Shown: positions 1-13,400 of the stretch, in pieces
How the letters are laid out: every line of letters begins with the position of its first letter
Position numbering within the stretch: position 1 is the stretch's first letter
Source of the DNA: Dioscorea cayenensis subsp. rotundata
Taxonomy: Eukaryota; Streptophyta; Magnoliopsida; Dioscoreales; Dioscoreaceae
DNA: 64,000 nt
NCBI RefSeq assembly: GCF_009730915.1
Contig: NC_052474.1
Coordinates: forward strand, 21,735,501-21,799,500
Reading direction: 5' to 3'
Program-made: the position numbers and the translations under genes
Notes under the pieces: generated by a model
The model's database searches: none
The model's input: only the letters and a program-made list of their open reading frames with translations
Told to the model about the DNA's origin: nothing

Positions 1-282
1 TTCAGTTGGTGTGCTTTGACTTGATTCCATTTGACACATCCATTTAACTCCCAAACAGAATAAGTGGTTAAAATGGCTGGTTTTTTGTCAAGAAACTCAT
101 AATCTATCTCATTCTATGCAGGCGAGTTCTTATATGGGTTTGGCAACTATAATATCTGTTATAACCATGTTTTTTGTGCCCCAGCATAGTCAGGCACTAT
201 TCTAATATTTCCTTGTTAGACGTAATATTAAGTGTTGTTTTTGTCCTATTGAAATTTGGTTTGTGGGCAATTCTTTTGGCAG

Positions 283-2920
283 CATTTCCGGTCAAGAGGT
301 TCAATTGATAAAAACAAGGCACTAGTGGAGCATTTGCAGTATTATGGCATTATCAAGTCTGGAAAAGTGGCAGAAGTAATGGACGTTATTGATAGAGGAG
401 AATTTGCACCTTCTGGATGTCCAGCTTATGATGACAGTCCTATGCCAATTGGTTATAATGCGACTATTTCAGCTCCTCATATGCATGCTACTTGTCTTCA
501 ACTCTTGGAGGAGCATCTGCAGCCAGGCATGCGTGCTCTAGATGTTGGATCAGGTCTTTATTTGCACTTATTATCTTCATTTGGGATCAGTGTTTTGTGA
601 TCATGTGACTTCTTTTTCTTAGCACTAACTTTTCTTCGTACAACCAATATAAAATGATATGGGAAGATGCATCTTGTGAGCGTTTTTTTAATAATTTTTT
701 TTGGCAGTATTAAGAGTTTCTGGTTCTTGTTTATCTAGGGGAGTTCTAGCTCACACTTCTTATTTTCCATTTATTACTGTCTAAGATGGTAAGAAATGAA
801 ATGGGGCAGATTAGACTCAAAAATGAATTGTGGATTATGGACGCTTGCTTTCTTTTCATTACAGTCCAGATGATGGTTCTGATTGGCTTAATCCTTTAAT
901 AGGCTATACAACTTAGTTATGGATTGATAACATGTCCTGTCATAAAATCTATGGTTTTTAAGATGTACACTTAAAATGGTTTAGTTTCTACTAAGCCTTT
1001 ACAAGTATAAGTTCTCTTGCAAATTTTGTTCTGTGATTCATTATTCTTTAATGGATTTGGAGTGAAAATTCAATTGAACTCCCATAATCTAATCATCATG
1101 ACATGTCATGGTCTGGGGGCATAACGGGAAATGGCATTCTGAAGATTTTTATGTGGAATATTTCTCATAGTTAAGTGGTTTTTTTTTTGGTATGACCCTT
1201 GAAAACCCATATTTGCTGTTATACCATTGATATATTTATTGGATTGCATATTCCACAAACCCCCATCACTTGTTCCTGCCCATGAGTTGGCAAGTTGTAA
1301 CCTTAGCTAACTGTTTTTATCTTATTACATCAGATAAATGACCAAAATGCTGTTTTATTTATTAAACTCCTCCTTTCCAAGAGCGGCATGCAAAACTCAA
1401 TTTAGAGGTAATTTTTGGATTTATTTTCCCTGTTAAAAGTCTGTTGTTTTTTGGGACTTGGGGGTATATGAGTAAATAATTGTGGTACCTTAACAAAGGC
1501 AATATTTTCAAGGTCACATAAACATGTGTGACGTTCCACGATATATAATAAATATGACTAAGAATTCTGTGCAATAGTTTTTTTTTTTAAAATAAAATAG
1601 GACTGTGATGGATTTTTATCTCATGGTCATGGCTTCTTACAACATTCTGTCTCTTATGGAAGACAGTATTGGATAATACACATTAATCATGGCATGCTTA
1701 AGTTTTATAACTTCAGAAATATACCATGTTGGTGGAGATCTCTTAGAACATACTGCCAACGAGCAAAGATCTCTTAAAAAATTGGACATTCTCAAACTGA
1801 ATTTTTCTTCTGTTGTAGTTTTTATGAATTATGATTAGTGTTTGAAAGGATTAGAATGTGGTAAACTTCTAGATATAAAACCAAGAAAAAATGGAAAAAA
1901 ATTTATTAATGAGAAATCATGAAAAACTAGAGAGAACTGATTGATGCAGAAGAGTTAGTGTGCATCGTTCTTTGTAAGCTGTTTCTTGCTTCTTCGTGAA
2001 TATTTTATCTCACCAGTTCTTTTTATCTTCTCTAGTTTTCTCAAAGTTTCCTCTGGGTGATAGCATGCCTTTTATTTTCAAGATTATACAGTTTGACATA
2101 TGTTTGATGATAGTTTGTGGTGTGTGATAGCAGATAATTTTTTTCGTGAAGCTTAAATTTTTGGATGTGCTAGTATGCTGATTTTATCTGGTTACTTCCC
2201 TTAACGCCTGTTGGCTTAACTATGACTTTTAATTCATAATAGGCAATTCCTCAAAACTTTTGAGTAATTACAAAACATGGAAGCTTTTATAAGGAAATTT
2301 ATGGAAGAAATGTAAGTTAACTCAAACAAGTAATACAAGTTGTGTAATTTACAAGACTTTCATCATTGAATAGGATTGCATGTGAACAGAATTAAGCAGT
2401 TTGCAGATTTCACTTATTTGAGAACTAGGTTCATTTAATTGTTGGTTTGTACTTGCATCGGATCCTCCCATTTCCTTAAGTCACATTTTTTTGACATATT
2501 ACTTCCACTCATTTTTAGTCGAAGCACAGATTTAATCTTCATTTTAACAAATCTATCATGGTGCAAAACAGTCTTTTAAAATGTTTCATGCATACACAGG
2601 TAATCAAGGGACCACATGTCACATATATCTGGTATGAAAGTGCACATGCAGTTCTTAATATAAAGATTTAAAAATCAGCCAAAATGTAACATTTTATAAA
2701 TACTTTAATAGTTGATAATTAATTTTAAAATATAAAAATGTGAGGAGAATATTGATAAATAATAGTCTCTTATCTATGAGATGAATTTTTCACTGATCAA
2801 GCATTGAGTTATTAAATTGATGTATCAAAAATTTTGGTTCATATTTAGTCTACTTAAGGGTGCTATTAAAATTTGGCATGAACTCTATTTTCTTGTTAAA
2901 AAAAATTGAGGAATATATTG

Positions 2921-2953
<33 letters not shown>

Positions 2954-4399
2954 TAATTACTTCTGTGTAGGGACTGGATATTTGACTGCATGTTTTGCAA
3001 TCATGGTGGGAGCCCAAGGCCTGGTTGTTGGTGTGGAGCACATTCCTCAGTTGGTTGCTCTGTCAATTGAAAATATCAATAAAAGTTCAGCAGCAGCATT
3101 CTTGAAGGAAGGATCCCTCTCTATTAAACTTGCTGGTATGTGTTCAGCTTAAACCATAACTTTGGAGCCTTCCTCCTAAGTCCTATCCTTTCAGGTGCAT
3201 TTGTTCAGAATGTGTAGTTGAGGAACCATTGATTCTTCAGAGTTTATATTAGATATGGGTTTATAATTTTATCACAATATTTAGTTATTTGATTGAGAGT
3301 TGACATGTTTGAATTCTATGGTATGAAATGAGTCCCTTGAATAGTTGAGCCTTATTTTATGCATCTTTTGTTCCTAACCATTGTTTTCCTGAAAGGTCAT
3401 CAAATGCGCAAGCTCGCTCAATCAGGTCTTAAGATGATTAAGTGTGGTATTATTACACTTGTGTGGTGAGTTTTTTTTTTCTCACTTTCCCTTGCCACCA
3501 ATTGCCGTCTATCCTCAAAGTCTTAATTCAGATGGAAGGAATCAGTAAATGGAATGATAATTTTAGAAGTCGATCTGTATAATATAGGATGGGAGCCTTT
3601 ACAGGCTATGTTATACATTCACTTATTTCCCCATTTGTGATCAGCTGATTCACTGCTCTATCCCTGCTAAATATTTTCACAATTGGAGTTAGTCTTATTT
3701 GTTGGGATTTTAGACATTCATTATTTAGTTTCTGAAGTTGCGGTGCAGATCGCTGGTAATATCGATAAGGATCAGTAAGTTTGCTAACATGTTCTTTCAA
3801 CAGTTTCTTTCATTGAAATTCCCCATTATTATTATTTTTTTTCCAAAGAATCTGTATTTGCATAAAAGTTTGATTCACTTGCATTTAGTTTCAAGCAAAT
3901 CATATCTTTATGTGTGTTCTCAGTGATATTTGTACAAATCGGTAACCCTTCCACAAAATAAAAATACTGATCATAGGTGATCATTTTTTTTTAATCAAAT
4001 TGATGTCCTTCTAGTGAAGTTTATTTTAAATGAAAACCATGCAGACATTCACAAATGTTTCTTTTATCTTATTTTTCACTCATCTCAGAACTTTCTGTAT
4101 ATATATATATATATATATCTAAAGTTTGTCAATTCGAAAAATTATTGGCTGCAGATGGACAGCTCGGTTGGCCTGATTCTGCACCATACGATGCAATTCA
4201 TGTCGGCGCAGCAGCCCGTGAAATCCCTCAGTCTCTGATCGACCAATTGAAGCCCGGCGGGCGAATGGTGATACCTGTTGGTGATCTCTTCCAGGATCTG
4301 AAGGTGGTGGACAAGAACTTAGATGGTTCTGTAAGCATTCGCAGCGAGATGTCTGTTCGGTACGTACCTTTAACAAGCCTAGAAGCTCAGTTAAGTTGA
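283..4399 (+). CDS. PIMT: Protein-L-isoaspartate O-methyltransferase, 3' part (5' end outside window)
   Basis: Repairs age-damaged proteins by using S-adenosylmethionine to methylate L-isoaspartyl residues; in plants it is linked to seed longevity. Three coding exons are visible: 283-553, 2971-3135 and 4155-4399, with matching phases (1, 1) and GT-AG borders. The first begins at an acceptor AG (281-282) and encodes SIDKNKALVEHL, so at least one upstream exon with the start codon lies before the window. SAM-binding motif I, LDVGSGTGYLTACF, is split across the first intron. The family hallmarks SPMPIGYNATISAPHMHA, VGVEHIP, APYDAIHVGAAA, QLKPGGRMVIPVG and RYVPLTS are all present, and the C-terminus is complete (EAQLS then TGA). 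The visible part encodes 226 aa, about the usual length minus a short N-terminus. No frameshift is seen. Plant paralogues PIMT1 and PIMT2 differ mainly in the missing N-terminus, so the paralogue is undecided. Confidence 0.93.
554..2970 (+). other. Large intron of the PIMT gene
   Basis: A 2.4-kb AT-rich intron bounded by a GT donor at 554 and the acceptor ctgtgtag at 2963-2970. It contains an (AT)n tract just before the acceptor (about 2929-2952) and no coding potential that I can support. The second PIMT intron (3136-4154) similarly carries an (AT)n run at about 4099-4118 close to its acceptor. Confidence 0.8.
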
Positions 4400-6399
4400 C
4401 AATTCTCTGATACTGGTTTATTTTACGACGCTAAAGATATTAGTGTGAGCTTGATTGATGAGTTTCATAAGATTGATTGTGTCTGAAACTTTCATACAAT
4501 CCTCATCTTTCAAGTTTGCATAAGTCATGTTACTGGATGTTTTTAAGTAGTTAGTTTCTCAGTGGTTGCATCAGTGCTTCTATTTACCTGTATTTCTAAC
4601 TTGTCATTGTCTTTCTGAATTACTTTTTTTTTTTTCTATCCATATTATAAATTTGTTTAATGTCTTTGTTTGTCTTTCACTAAAATTAGAAAAATGAATT
4701 GTTTTAGTAAGTTTTAATACATTGCATGTGTTTGGAAGACTTTAATTTTGACATTCTTTTGAGTTCTAAAATAAAAAATTCAAAGTTTGTTGTTATATAA
4801 AAATTTCTTTTAATTTAACTGTGAAATCAATATTGCTGGCGTTTTACATCAATGCCCTTATAATATATATATATATATATATACGCGTTATGTATTTATT
4901 TTAAATTTATGTGTGTATATATATGCAAAATATTTGTTGGCTCTTCAGTGCTATCTTATTGTAGAGATTTAAAACCTGAGCTAATATAAATATTGCAATT
5001 AATTAGTAAATTCAAGGAATTGTAATGGCAAAATGGTACATTTATTTGTGCAATTTGATGATCTTATTATGTTGTTAATTTTTAATTTATATATTGAGGA
5101 TTAGATTAGATTTGGTTTTAGATTTTTTTAGTGGTTTTAAAAGATAATTTAATTTTATTTATGAGGGATTGTTTGATATTATGATCAGATAAACTTATGA
5201 AGGGTATACATTTACTCAATTTTAAGCCTAAATTTTAAATCTTGTTGAAACTACCGATGCAAATGTAACAATATTTAAATTTAAAAGTAAATGTTATCTC
5301 AAATCGTATTATACATGTATTTGTTATATCCAAATAAAAAATAAGTTATATCCTAAGGCTTGTATTCGTAAAAACTTAAACGTTTAAATGAATAAATTAA
5401 ATTTTATATCTCATAAGACTAGCGTGAGATGTTAAGAGTGTTTTGAGTTCGAGTTTTGTTGGACCGGCTGTACATTTAAGCTTACAATTCGCACCTGTGT
5501 CCGAGTGAAGATGCATGCCCTTCAATGAACTGTGCTTGTCTCAATTGTGAAAAAAAAAAATTACAAATGTTATAATAAGCTAAAATTTTATAGAAATCAC
5601 AATGGAGAAAATTAAAACAAAACGTTGAAATTAAATGAATAATGAATGATCATTTATTATGGAAATTTGTAACTCATGGTGAATTATTTCTTCATAACAT
5701 AAAATCATATCATCAACGCTCATTTTCAAATTATATTTAATAGTGAATTAAATACAAGATTTTTCGTTATCCATTTTAAAATAGTGATATTAATCATTAC
5801 TCCCTCACTTTTCGAATATCCATTGCATCACATGTAAAAATATGCCATTTTGCAATTAAAATCTAATGAATTTACCAATTAATCAATATATTTATATTTA
5901 TGCATTTTTTCAACAAATATCTTATGATATAATTTTTTTGATATATAATATACGATTTTCAGTGGGACATAAATATATAAAAGCCATATGTTAATTTTAT
6001 AGTTGAACTATATAATAACTAGTATTGATACCACTATATTAAAAAAAAAAAATGAAAAATCACTATTTAAAAAATAAAAGAATCCAAATTAAAAATTAAC
6101 AATTTGATAAAATTATGGATCATACATAAAAATATGCCATTTTGCATGCCTTTGAATTTGCTAATTAATCATTATATTTATATTTATTTATTCAAAAATT
6201 AATTTTGTTGAGAGCCAAAAAAATTAATTTTAAATAAATATATAATATTTGCTTTACCTAGGGGCATATGTGCAAAACAAAACACCTATATTATCTCTAT
6301 AGTATTGATACCATTATCACATAAAAAAAAATAATAATAATCCAAAAAAGTTTAATAGAATAAGGAGTAAAAAGAAAAGGTTCAAATTGAAACGAAAGA
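4400..6399. other. Intergenic region between PIMT and the DNA glycosylase gene
   Basis: A 2-kb AT-rich stretch without supportable genes. It holds an (AT)n tract at about 4861-4882 and the repeat family described at 4965-6330. Near 5430-5480 there is a short GC-richer patch with a gagttcgag motif resembling a tRNA-type B box, possibly a decayed SINE. Confidence 0.6.
4965..6330. repeat. Dispersed AT-rich repeat family: two direct copies and one inverted copy
   Basis: A segment containing atatgccattttgca followed by aatttaccaattaatcaatatatttatattta starts near 5836 and recurs near 6128 in direct orientation (period about 292). Both copies end with tagtattgataccattat-like sequence and an A-run, near 6015-6050 and 6300-6330; their central parts are diverged. 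A third, inverted copy lies at about 4975-5050, where tggcaaaatggtac and the TTAATTAG-like part read on the opposite strand. This looks like remnants of a small non-autonomous transposable element between the PIMT and demethylase genes. No transposase coding is visible, and element ends cannot be fixed by eye. Confidence 0.5.
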
Positions 6400-6407
6400 T
6401 ATAAATA
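6400..6407 (+). promoter_or_regulatory. Candidate TATA box of the DEMETER-like gene
   Basis: TATAAATA lies about 110 bp before the first leader-repeat unit. If functional, transcription would start near 6430 and the leader would run to the donor at 6640. This is inference from position and consensus only. Confidence 0.3.
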
Positions 6408-6512
6408 TTTGAGCAGTTACAAGATAAAACCCATAATGATACCAACTAATAAATCTTAATTAATTAATTACAATTAATTAAAATTAATTAATTCATCACA
6501 TTTATGGAGTCT

Positions 6513-7166
6513 TTTCTCTTCTAGTTTTCGATCCATTTCTCCAATTTTTTGTTTTTTCTTATTATCAATCTCACCTTTTGATGCCGAAGCTCATCATCAA
6601 GCACTATTCATTTTGATTTTTTTTCCCAAGATTTCATTGGTGAGTAATGGGTTTTACATTAATTTCGGTTTTTTTTGAGTGAAAATCAATATGATATTTT
6701 TTTTCCTTTTGTTAAATTGTTCATTTTCCTTGTTTGTTTAATTGAGAAATTCATGCAATTTATGAATTATTCGATTAAAAAAATTTTCAAAAATGTTTTT
6801 TAAACTATATTTGTTTATGACAATGACATAGATTATTCAGGATTTCTCTTCTAGTTTCAATCCATTTCTCCAATTTTTTTGTTTTTCTTATTCTCACCTT
6901 TTGATGCCGTAGCTCAAGCACTATTCATTTTGATTTTTTTTTTTTCCAAGATTTCATTGGTGAGTAATGGGTTTACATTAATTTCGGTTTTTTATGAGTG
7001 GAAGTCAATATGATATATTTTTTTCTTTTCTTAAATTGTTCATTTTCCTTGTTTGTTTGATTGTGAAATTCATGCAATTTATGAATTATTAGATCAAAAA
7101 ATTATCAATAAATATTTTTTAAACTACATTTTGTTCATGAGAATGAAGTAGATTATTCATGATTTT
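6513..7166 (+). repeat. Tandem duplication (two units of about 325-330 bp) in the presumed 5' leader of the DNA glycosylase gene
   Basis: Unit 1 (about 6513-6842) and unit 2 (about 6843-7166) are adjacent direct repeats that can be followed along almost their whole length, from tctcttctagtttt..atccatttctcc through tgatgccg, cactattcattttgat, aagatttcattggtgagtaatgg and catgcaatttatgaattatt to gattattca. Each unit contains the same strong splice-donor sequence, TTGGTGAGTAA, with GT at 6640-6641 and 6960-6961. A possible acceptor precedes the start codon, with AG at 7341-7342 after a long T tract. The arrangement suggests a leader exon, its donor and the start of its intron were duplicated. Confidence 0.75.
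6581..6616 (+). other. Possible upstream ORF of 11 codons in leader unit 1
   Basis: ATG at 6581 reads MPKLIIKHYSF and stops at TGA 6614-6616. In the second repeat unit the equivalent ATG (6904) is followed after one codon by TAG (6910-6912). Whether either is transcribed depends on which leader exon is used. Such an upstream ORF could lower translation of the demethylase, but this is inference. Confidence 0.3.
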
Positions 7167-7420
7167 ATATTTTTTTGATTTATTAATATGTATTTTTTTT
7201 AGTTAATTTATATCTAATATAAGGTTTGCCTATCTATCAATTTGATGTATATTGGCAAAAATCTCATTTTCAATTTGTTCACCCAATCTGGACATGCTCT
7301 TTTTTTTTTTTTTTTTATAATTATCATTTTATTTCTCAAAAGCATGACTCTATGTTTGGTAAAACAGAGGACTGTGATATTTCAAAGTGATTGTAAAGCC
7401 AAACCAAATAGAAGACTGTA

Positions 7421-10400
7421 ATGAATATGGATGAAAAAGAAAATTCCCAAGACATGAACCACGATTTTGTCAAAAATAATGAAGTCATTTTAGAGAAGAA
7501 GATTCGAAAAAGAAAACCTAGACGAAAGAAAATCACATCGAAGATTTATAAAAATGATGGACCTCTCAAAGGAACAAATTTGGTGATACCAAAGTCAGTT
7601 AGGAAGAAAGAAAAACTTGGCAAGAGACAAAATGGTAGAAAGAGAAAACACGCTGATGATTTTGCTAGTGAGACAATACATCCAAATGAATCTACTGCAT
7701 TTAAGGGTATTGATGAACAGAATATAGATGGAGGTTTTTCAATTCAACACAGTTTAAAGTTGGACAATGTGAATTCTCAATATATATACACACATTCAAG
7801 AATTGATTCAACTCATACTTGTAAAAAGTTTGAAGAGGAACAAAACTTACTTACACCATTATCAAGGAGGCAGTTGTTGAAAAAGCAATTAGAATCTTTT
7901 CGCCGAAGAAAGAGTGCTATGAGTGGAATCCAAAATGAAACTTTCATGCCTACACAACATATTTCACCTTACCAAATTGACTTGAATGTGGCATTGTCGA
8001 ACAATACAACATGCTTGAATGGCAACATAAAGTTTTCTTCATTTCCCAAGTTTCACAAAAGGAGGAGGACAGAAAAAGAAGCAAGTTCTCCAACAATTTT
8101 TCTTCGTTACAAAATTTTAACATTTGCTGCTGCTCATAGGTTGATGACTCCAACCATGTTGGAAATGTTGAGAAATGTGTTGGAATTTAGAAGAGTTGAG
8201 GTGAAAAATAAGAGATTCGATTTATCATTCCAAACCTTCAGCTTAAACGATATAGAATCCAATGATGTTTATAGACAATCAACAACAATTATCTCAACTC
8301 CTGTAAAAGTCAGACAAATCCAAGAAAAACGGGCTCCTGTTGAACATCAAGAACTTGCATTAATACCTTATGTGCACCCATTAAGTTCTTTGGAGCAAAA
8401 TCTAAATCATGATGTTAATAAGAATGGGCGGCAAAAGAGCATCAATAATCATCAAGGTGCTCTTGTTCCTTATACTGGAGTTGGTGCAATGGTTCCATAT
8501 AAGCGCCAACCTAATCGATATCGTCTTGTTGTTGCTTTGGATCCAAAAAATACTTGGTTGTGGAACTGTTTTGCAAGTAATGAACAACTACCTGAGGATG
8601 GGACATTTGATTACGAGACAAAGACATGGTGGGAGAATGAAAGAAGAATTTTCCAAGGGCATGCAGAATCATTTCTTGCTAAGATACGTCTCATACAAGG
8701 TACTACTACCCCCAAATAATTTTATATATCAACAAGATGTGCAACTTTTCCAACACTAGAATGATAATTTCAATTGTAATGAAATGAATGTTAAATAATG
8801 TAACTTATTTGAACAGGAAATCGACGCTTCTCAAAGTGGAAAGGATCAGTAGTGGATTCTGTAGTTGGTGTCTTTCTTACACAAAATGTTTCAGACCTTT
8901 TGTCGAGGTAAACTTTATACTGCAATGAAACACACACACATATAATATATAATTGTTGTAATTTTTATGTTATCCTTACTTTTATGCTTTTTCCCCTAAT
9001 CATTGCTTTTGGTTTTGACTCCATAGCTCGTCCTTCATGAATCTCATTGCAAGATTTCCTCTTAAATCAAAAGAAAATGCAAGTGAATCTCATTCAGTTG
9101 AGGCATCATCTATTGGCATAAGCATCTCTACAATAGAGAAGAAAGACAAATGTGGTGAAGTTGCTGATGATACAAAAGAAGATGTAAGTTGCTCACAAAA
9201 CTCTGTAGATACTGCTTTCAGTTCAACAAATGACTTGGCACGAATTCCGATTGAAATTGAAGACAGTGAGAAGTTTCTATCTAATTGTAGCACAGTTGCT
9301 CCATGCAAAAATTGTATGCAATCATCATTTTGCTCAGATATAGAAGATTTTCTTGGAAATTATTCTCGTTGTCAGTTTCTAAGCGAAGAATCACTTGTAT
9401 CAGCTAGCAAAAGTACTTCTTTCACAGATTTTAGATCAAAAGGTGAGCATCTCCAAAAGGAAATCCAACATCCTAAAATTCTAGGAGAGAATTTGGGAGC
9501 ATTGAAGGTTCCGGATTTCCATTTAAAAGAAGTTAGAAGAATGTCAAGTAAAAATTCAAAGATGACACCAAGAGCAAAAAAGTCCACAGCTGATAGTAAA
9601 AATAATAATAACATTGATTGGGAAAGGTTGAGAAAAGAGATATCTCACAATCTTCCCTCAAAGGAGAGAAGCAATGATTACATGGACTCAGCAGATTGGG
9701 AGGCAGTAAGTCAAGCAGATGTAGGTATAATTGCAGATGCCATTCGATTACGAGGACAACATAATATATTAGCAACAAGAATCAAGGTACTCTTCTTATA
9801 CATTTTATGAATTTTCAATATTAGAATCGAAACAAAAGATTTAGAGAGCATGCTCATTTTTGGAAATCTATATTGAAATTTAATGTATCGATACAGTAGT
9901 GACTTATTGATTTGTTTGACCTAAACAAAATAAAGAAATTTTGCTATTATTTTGATTTTGATAATTCATTAGCAAGCAACTTTGTATGTAGATATGAAAA
10001 ATTATAGTCATAGTTATTGTTTTCCTGCAGAATTTTCTTAATCGAGTGGCTAAAGACCATGGAAGCATCGATCTAGAATGGTTACGACATATTTCTCCTG
10101 ACAAAGCAAAGTAAGATCAACTAATCTTTTGCTATTTTGCATCATTTAATAATGAGTCATGTTACATAAAATCATTAAATACTTTGAGAAAACAAGCCTT
10201 TAACTGAGTGCTTAAGTTTGGTAGCACTAAGTACAATTTGGCACAAACACAAATTACTTTGTCATGAATACCATAATTTTATAGACTGAGGTAAAGATTG
10301 AAGCATAGCTTATTTGGGCTATATTTATTAAAACTCAAGCATCAAATATAGTTTCTTTTAGACAATTTAGAAATATTTTTTATTTCAAAACATATCAAAC

Positions 10401-13400
10401 TAAAGTGCTTTTGTGCATTTAGGGAGTATCTCCAAAGTATAGATGGACTGGGACTTAAAAGTGTCGATTGTGTTCGCCTTTTAGCACTTCACTTTAAGGC
10501 ATTTCCGGTATGTTTTTCATCAAAGTACTCTCTCTCTCTCTCACACACACACATACATGGGCGTGCGTGCGCACACACACACATATATTTATCTCTAACT
10601 TTTTATTGTACTTTAATTTCTCATCTTTGGTCAGGTTGACACAAATATTGCTCGCATACTTGTAAGATTGGGATGGATACCACTTCAACCACTACCTGAA
10701 TCAGCTCAGCTGCATGCAATAGACCAGTACGTATTCTAATTGATAATCAATTACATGATTGGTATTGATCATACTAGTATGTTTGGATCTTATTGATAAT
10801 CAATTACATGATTGGCATTGATCAAATTTATCTTTCCCTTGCTCTCTTAGATATCCAATCATGGGAACTATTCAAGAGTACCTTTGGCCTCGATTATGGA
10901 CTCTTGATCAACCAACATTGTGAGTTCTTGCTCTAAAGATTAATTATATTAACACTTAGATTATTTTAATTGGAAAGTAATGAATGTAAACAATTAATAT
11001 TTATTAAGAACCATTTAAGACTAACAATGGCCTTTGCTTGACAGGTATGAACTACATTATCAATTGATCACTTTTGGGAAGGTATAACCATTATAAAACT
11101 ATTTAATCAAAAAATCTTTTTCTACATTTATTGAATTTAAAATGGTATTTTGATGCAAATATTTTGTCCATTCAGGTGTTTTGCACTAAGAAGAACCCAA
11201 ATTGTAATGCATGCCCAATGAGGAATGAATGCAAACATTTTGCAAGTGCATATGCTAAGTACGCTACTGAAATCTTTGCCTTATAAACCATAATATAATC
11301 TAACTGAAGTGATAATTTAAGTGATCCTATGTATAAAGGGTCAATGCACTCAATTAAATTAAATTTGTCTCATACAACATAGAAAGCAAAAGTATTAATA
11401 AATTCATGATTAATGCAGTGCAAAAAAGTTGCTTACTGGACCAGAAGAGAAAAGTTCCGTGAACTCTGTATATTCTAGCATATCAAGCATTGATCCTTTC
11501 ACCAGTTCAAGTCAATCGTCGATAGCTAAAATGGAAAGAGGCCAGGTTTCAAAGAAATTGACTTATATTCCTTGTGAACCTATAATTGAAGAACCATTTT
11601 CACCAGAACCTGCAGTTGAATTTGAACATCTTGAACTGAATCAAAGCAATTATTTTGAAGATTGCTCATACAATTTAGATCAAGATGATACACTTGATCT
11701 TAATTTGATAGGTGCATCCCAAAATTTTGAGCATATAAATCAAGCAAAGAATACAGAATCTGAAGAAGCTGAAAATTCAAATCTAGCCTTGACTGCTACA
11801 CCATTTGTTTCCTTCTTGATGCCAGCATTAAAGAGTGTGAACAAGTTTCGAACAAAGCATTATGTGTACGTATTTACATGTGCATTAATAAATATAATTT
11901 GAGGTACTATAGTAAAGAATTTGAATGCTTGATAAATACTACTAACATTTATCCTTTCAGCTATGAGCTCCCTAGTAATCACCCTCTCTTGGAAGGAGTG
12001 AGTTTTTCACCAAATTAGATGTAGTATTCTTTTTTAGTTTATTAGAAGACATTTTTAATTTTGATTAATTTGCAATTTAAATGGTTTGCAGATGGATGAA
12101 CTAGAGAAAAATGATGAGTATCGATACTTATTTGCTATATGGAAACCAGGCAAGCTCTTGGTCAATGAACTAAAATTTTTGTGCATGTTTCAAGCTATAT
12201 TTAATTTACTTTGATTGCAATTAATAGGTGAAAACGCAGAATCAACTGAACCACCAGTAAACCACTGCAGCTTTCAAACTTTCGATGAACTCTGTGATAA
12301 CAAAGCTTGCTTTCGTTGCAATAGCATACGAGAAGCTAAATCAGAAACAGTTAGAGGCACGCTTCTGGTAACGATTTGCACCTTTAACAACATATATCAA
12401 CATTTTTCTAATTTTTCTAGTCACACAATGACTATGACTTAAGTAACACTATATTAGAATGCATATATATAAATTAAGGATCTAACACAAAGAATTAGTC
12501 TAATACAATATAGATATATAAAGTAATATGCTTAAAAAGAAATGAAGCACATTTCTAAAGAAAGCATACGATGCTACTTGTCAATATTTCCATAAGATTT
12601 TTCTTTCTTGCTCTTAATTAAGTGTTCAACAAACCATGATTTACTTTTGTCTTCCTTCTCTTTATTGTTTTTTGTTCTTTTTTTTATACTCACTCATTTC
12701 CTATCAAGATGTAGAGATCCTATTGGCAATGAAAATTTGTGGCCGTTCTTGTCACACATGTCTTTCCTTAAGTCATTTTCTCTTGACATCAATTTGCAAC
12801 TAGGTTAGTCACATCATGAAAATATAATCGATTCATTGAACCTCTTTGACAATTATTTTACATCAAAGTATTGCAAATAAATAAAAAATGATGGGACAAG
12901 AATTTTGGCAAAGAGTGATTTATGACTTAGAATATGATAATTAAAGTAAACACTATTTAAAAAAAACATAGTTTCATAATCTAATAGAAAAAATATCATT
13001 GTTTGCAGATACCATGCAGAACAGCAATGAGAGGAAGGTTTCCACTCAATGGAACTTATTTTCAAGTTAATGAGGTAAGTGGTGTAATATTTTTTTCCCC
13101 TTCAATAATAAATTTTTATGTGATATTCACTTAGCAACTCAATAAAAACCCTGCAAAGAATGATATAATAATTTAAAGAAAATCTGATTATTGTTCTCTT
13201 GCAGGTTTTTGCAGATAACAAGTCCAGTAAAGACCCAATTGTTGTTCCCAGGAGTTGGTTGTGGAACCTAAGGCGAAAAATTTGTTACTTTGGAACAGGC
13301 ATTTCGACAATATTCCGAGGTTATGAAGCTTATCACCTTTTAATTTAAGTAGAAAACTAGCTAGAATTTTAATGAAAATGCTGACAAATGACTTTGTATT

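Noticed and set aside
1..282. Missing first exon of PIMT inside the window
   Set aside because: The only ATG-led frames here are short and stop early, and none joins the 283 acceptor in phase with a typical PIMT start, so the first exon is placed outside the window.
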